Assembly (NCBI GenBank): GCA_002336915.1
Contig: DDET01000041.1
Span: 1-64,000 of the forward strand
From: Bacteroidetes bacterium UBA1947
GTDB taxonomy: Bacteria > Bacteroidota > Bacteroidia > Chitinophagales > Chitinophagaceae
DNA length: 64,000 bases
Reading direction: 5' to 3'
The notes beneath the pieces were generated by a model. The model saw only the letters and a program-made list of their open reading frames with translations, did not search any database and was not told where the DNA came from. Shown piece after piece: positions 63,638 through 64,000 of the stretch (its first letter is position 1; the number at the start of each line of letters is the position of its first letter). Made by a program: the position numbers and the translations under genes.

Positions 63638-64000
63638 ATGCGGATAAAAGACCACTATAAAACATTGGGCGTACCCACAACGGCAAGCGCACAGGATATT
63701 AAAAATGCCTGGCGCAAGCTCGCCTTCCAATACCACCCCGACCAGAACCCCGGAAATGCATTTGCCGAGGCCAATTTTAAGGAACTTCAGGAAGCCTACT
63801 CGATATTATCAAACAACAACAAACGCCGGAAATATGACGAGGAAAGATGGCTGGCCGGCATGGGTAGCAAAGCACGTCATCAGCAAGCCATCACTCCCCA
63901 ATGGATATTGGCAGAATGCCAAAAGCTGAGCCGCCATATGGCCACCGTTGATACCTACCGCATGAGCCACCGCTCCCTGCGCGACTATATCTTCCTCCTG
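63638..64000 (+). CDS. J-domain protein, N-terminal part
   Basis: The ATG at 63638 opens a frame that runs off the right edge (121 codons in the window). The first ~65 residues are a J domain: DHYKTLGVPTTASAQDIKNA, the HPD motif in YHPDQNPGN, and NNNKRRKYDEERW. J domains stimulate DnaK-type chaperones. What follows (QAITPQWILAECQKLSRHM) is not the Gly/Phe linker of DnaJ, so this is a specialised J protein. Confidence 0.88.
   Translation, partial: MRIKDHYKTLGVPTTASAQDIKNAWRKLAFQYHPDQNPGNAFAEANFKELQEAYSILSNNNKRRKYDEERWLAGMGSKARHQQAITPQWILAECQKLSRHMATVDTYRMSHRSLRDYIFLL

Overview
The window looks like chromosome of a Bacteroidota member, most likely of the Chitinophagaceae or a close relative. 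The evidence is several type IX secretion (T9SS) cargo proteins with type A and type B sorting tails, SusC/TonB-type receptors with carboxypeptidase-like N-terminal domains, a reg_prop/Y_Y_Y hybrid-type sensor kinase, a DUF4249-like lipoprotein, weak Shine-Dalgarno sequences with occasional TTG starts, and TAnnTTTG promoter elements. GC content is moderate. There is no rRNA, no recognisable tRNA, no CRISPR array and no intact transposase.

Layout. 1-3.2 kb: start of a propionyl-CoA carboxylase beta-type gene (minus strand), a TlpA-like thioredoxin and a FUSC membrane protein. 3.4-6.5 kb: a T9SS type B cargo with a cysteine-delimited repeat block. 6.5-8.35 kb: a repeat-rich gap and an HTH protein whose reading frame is studded with palindromic repeats. 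8.4-11.8 kb: AcpH-like protein, a serine-hydrolase lipoprotein and guaB. 11.9-14.5 kb: a four-gene minus-strand signalling operon (lipoprotein, membrane protein, histidine kinase, NarL-type regulator). Diverging from it at 14.7-18.3 kb is a cassette of unknown function: a large protein with a duplicated Cys-rich domain, a papain-like (C39/C70-like) cysteine protease lipoprotein and a further lipoprotein. 18.6-27.7 kb: two AMP-binding acyl-CoA ligases, an ABC transporter pair, a ClC channel with CBS domains and a LOG-like protein, separated by arrays of short palindromic repeats. 27.7-34.6 kb: small stress and housekeeping genes (two CsbD-like, YjbR, dnaK) and a dead stand-alone T9SS sorting domain. 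35.4-40.4 kb: a giant PKD-repeat T9SS cargo. 40.5-44.5 kb: DinB, a trans-sulfuration PLP enzyme, a thiolase and an ACMSD-type decarboxylase. 44.6-50.9 kb: a TonB-linked barrel protein diverging from a propeller histidine kinase and its response regulator. 50.9-60 kb: hydrolases, an APC permease, three type A T9SS cargos, a Tat-exported DODA-like dioxygenase and a DUF2784 protein. 60-62.8 kb: a TonB-dependent receptor split by one in-frame stop codon. 62.9-64 kb: an AlkA-like glycosylase and the start of a J-domain protein.

The most unusual content is (i) in-frame palindromic repeats inside the HTH gene at 7188-8348, of the same kind as the intergenic repeats; (ii) the uncharacterised protease cassette facing a signalling operon; (iii) two independent nonsense-type lesions (TonB receptor at 61782-61784; T9SS tail at 30903-30905); and (iv) a 36-nt palindromic repeat family present in six copies between 20.1 and 23.0 kb. 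All assignments rest on reading motifs in the sequence; no database search was run.
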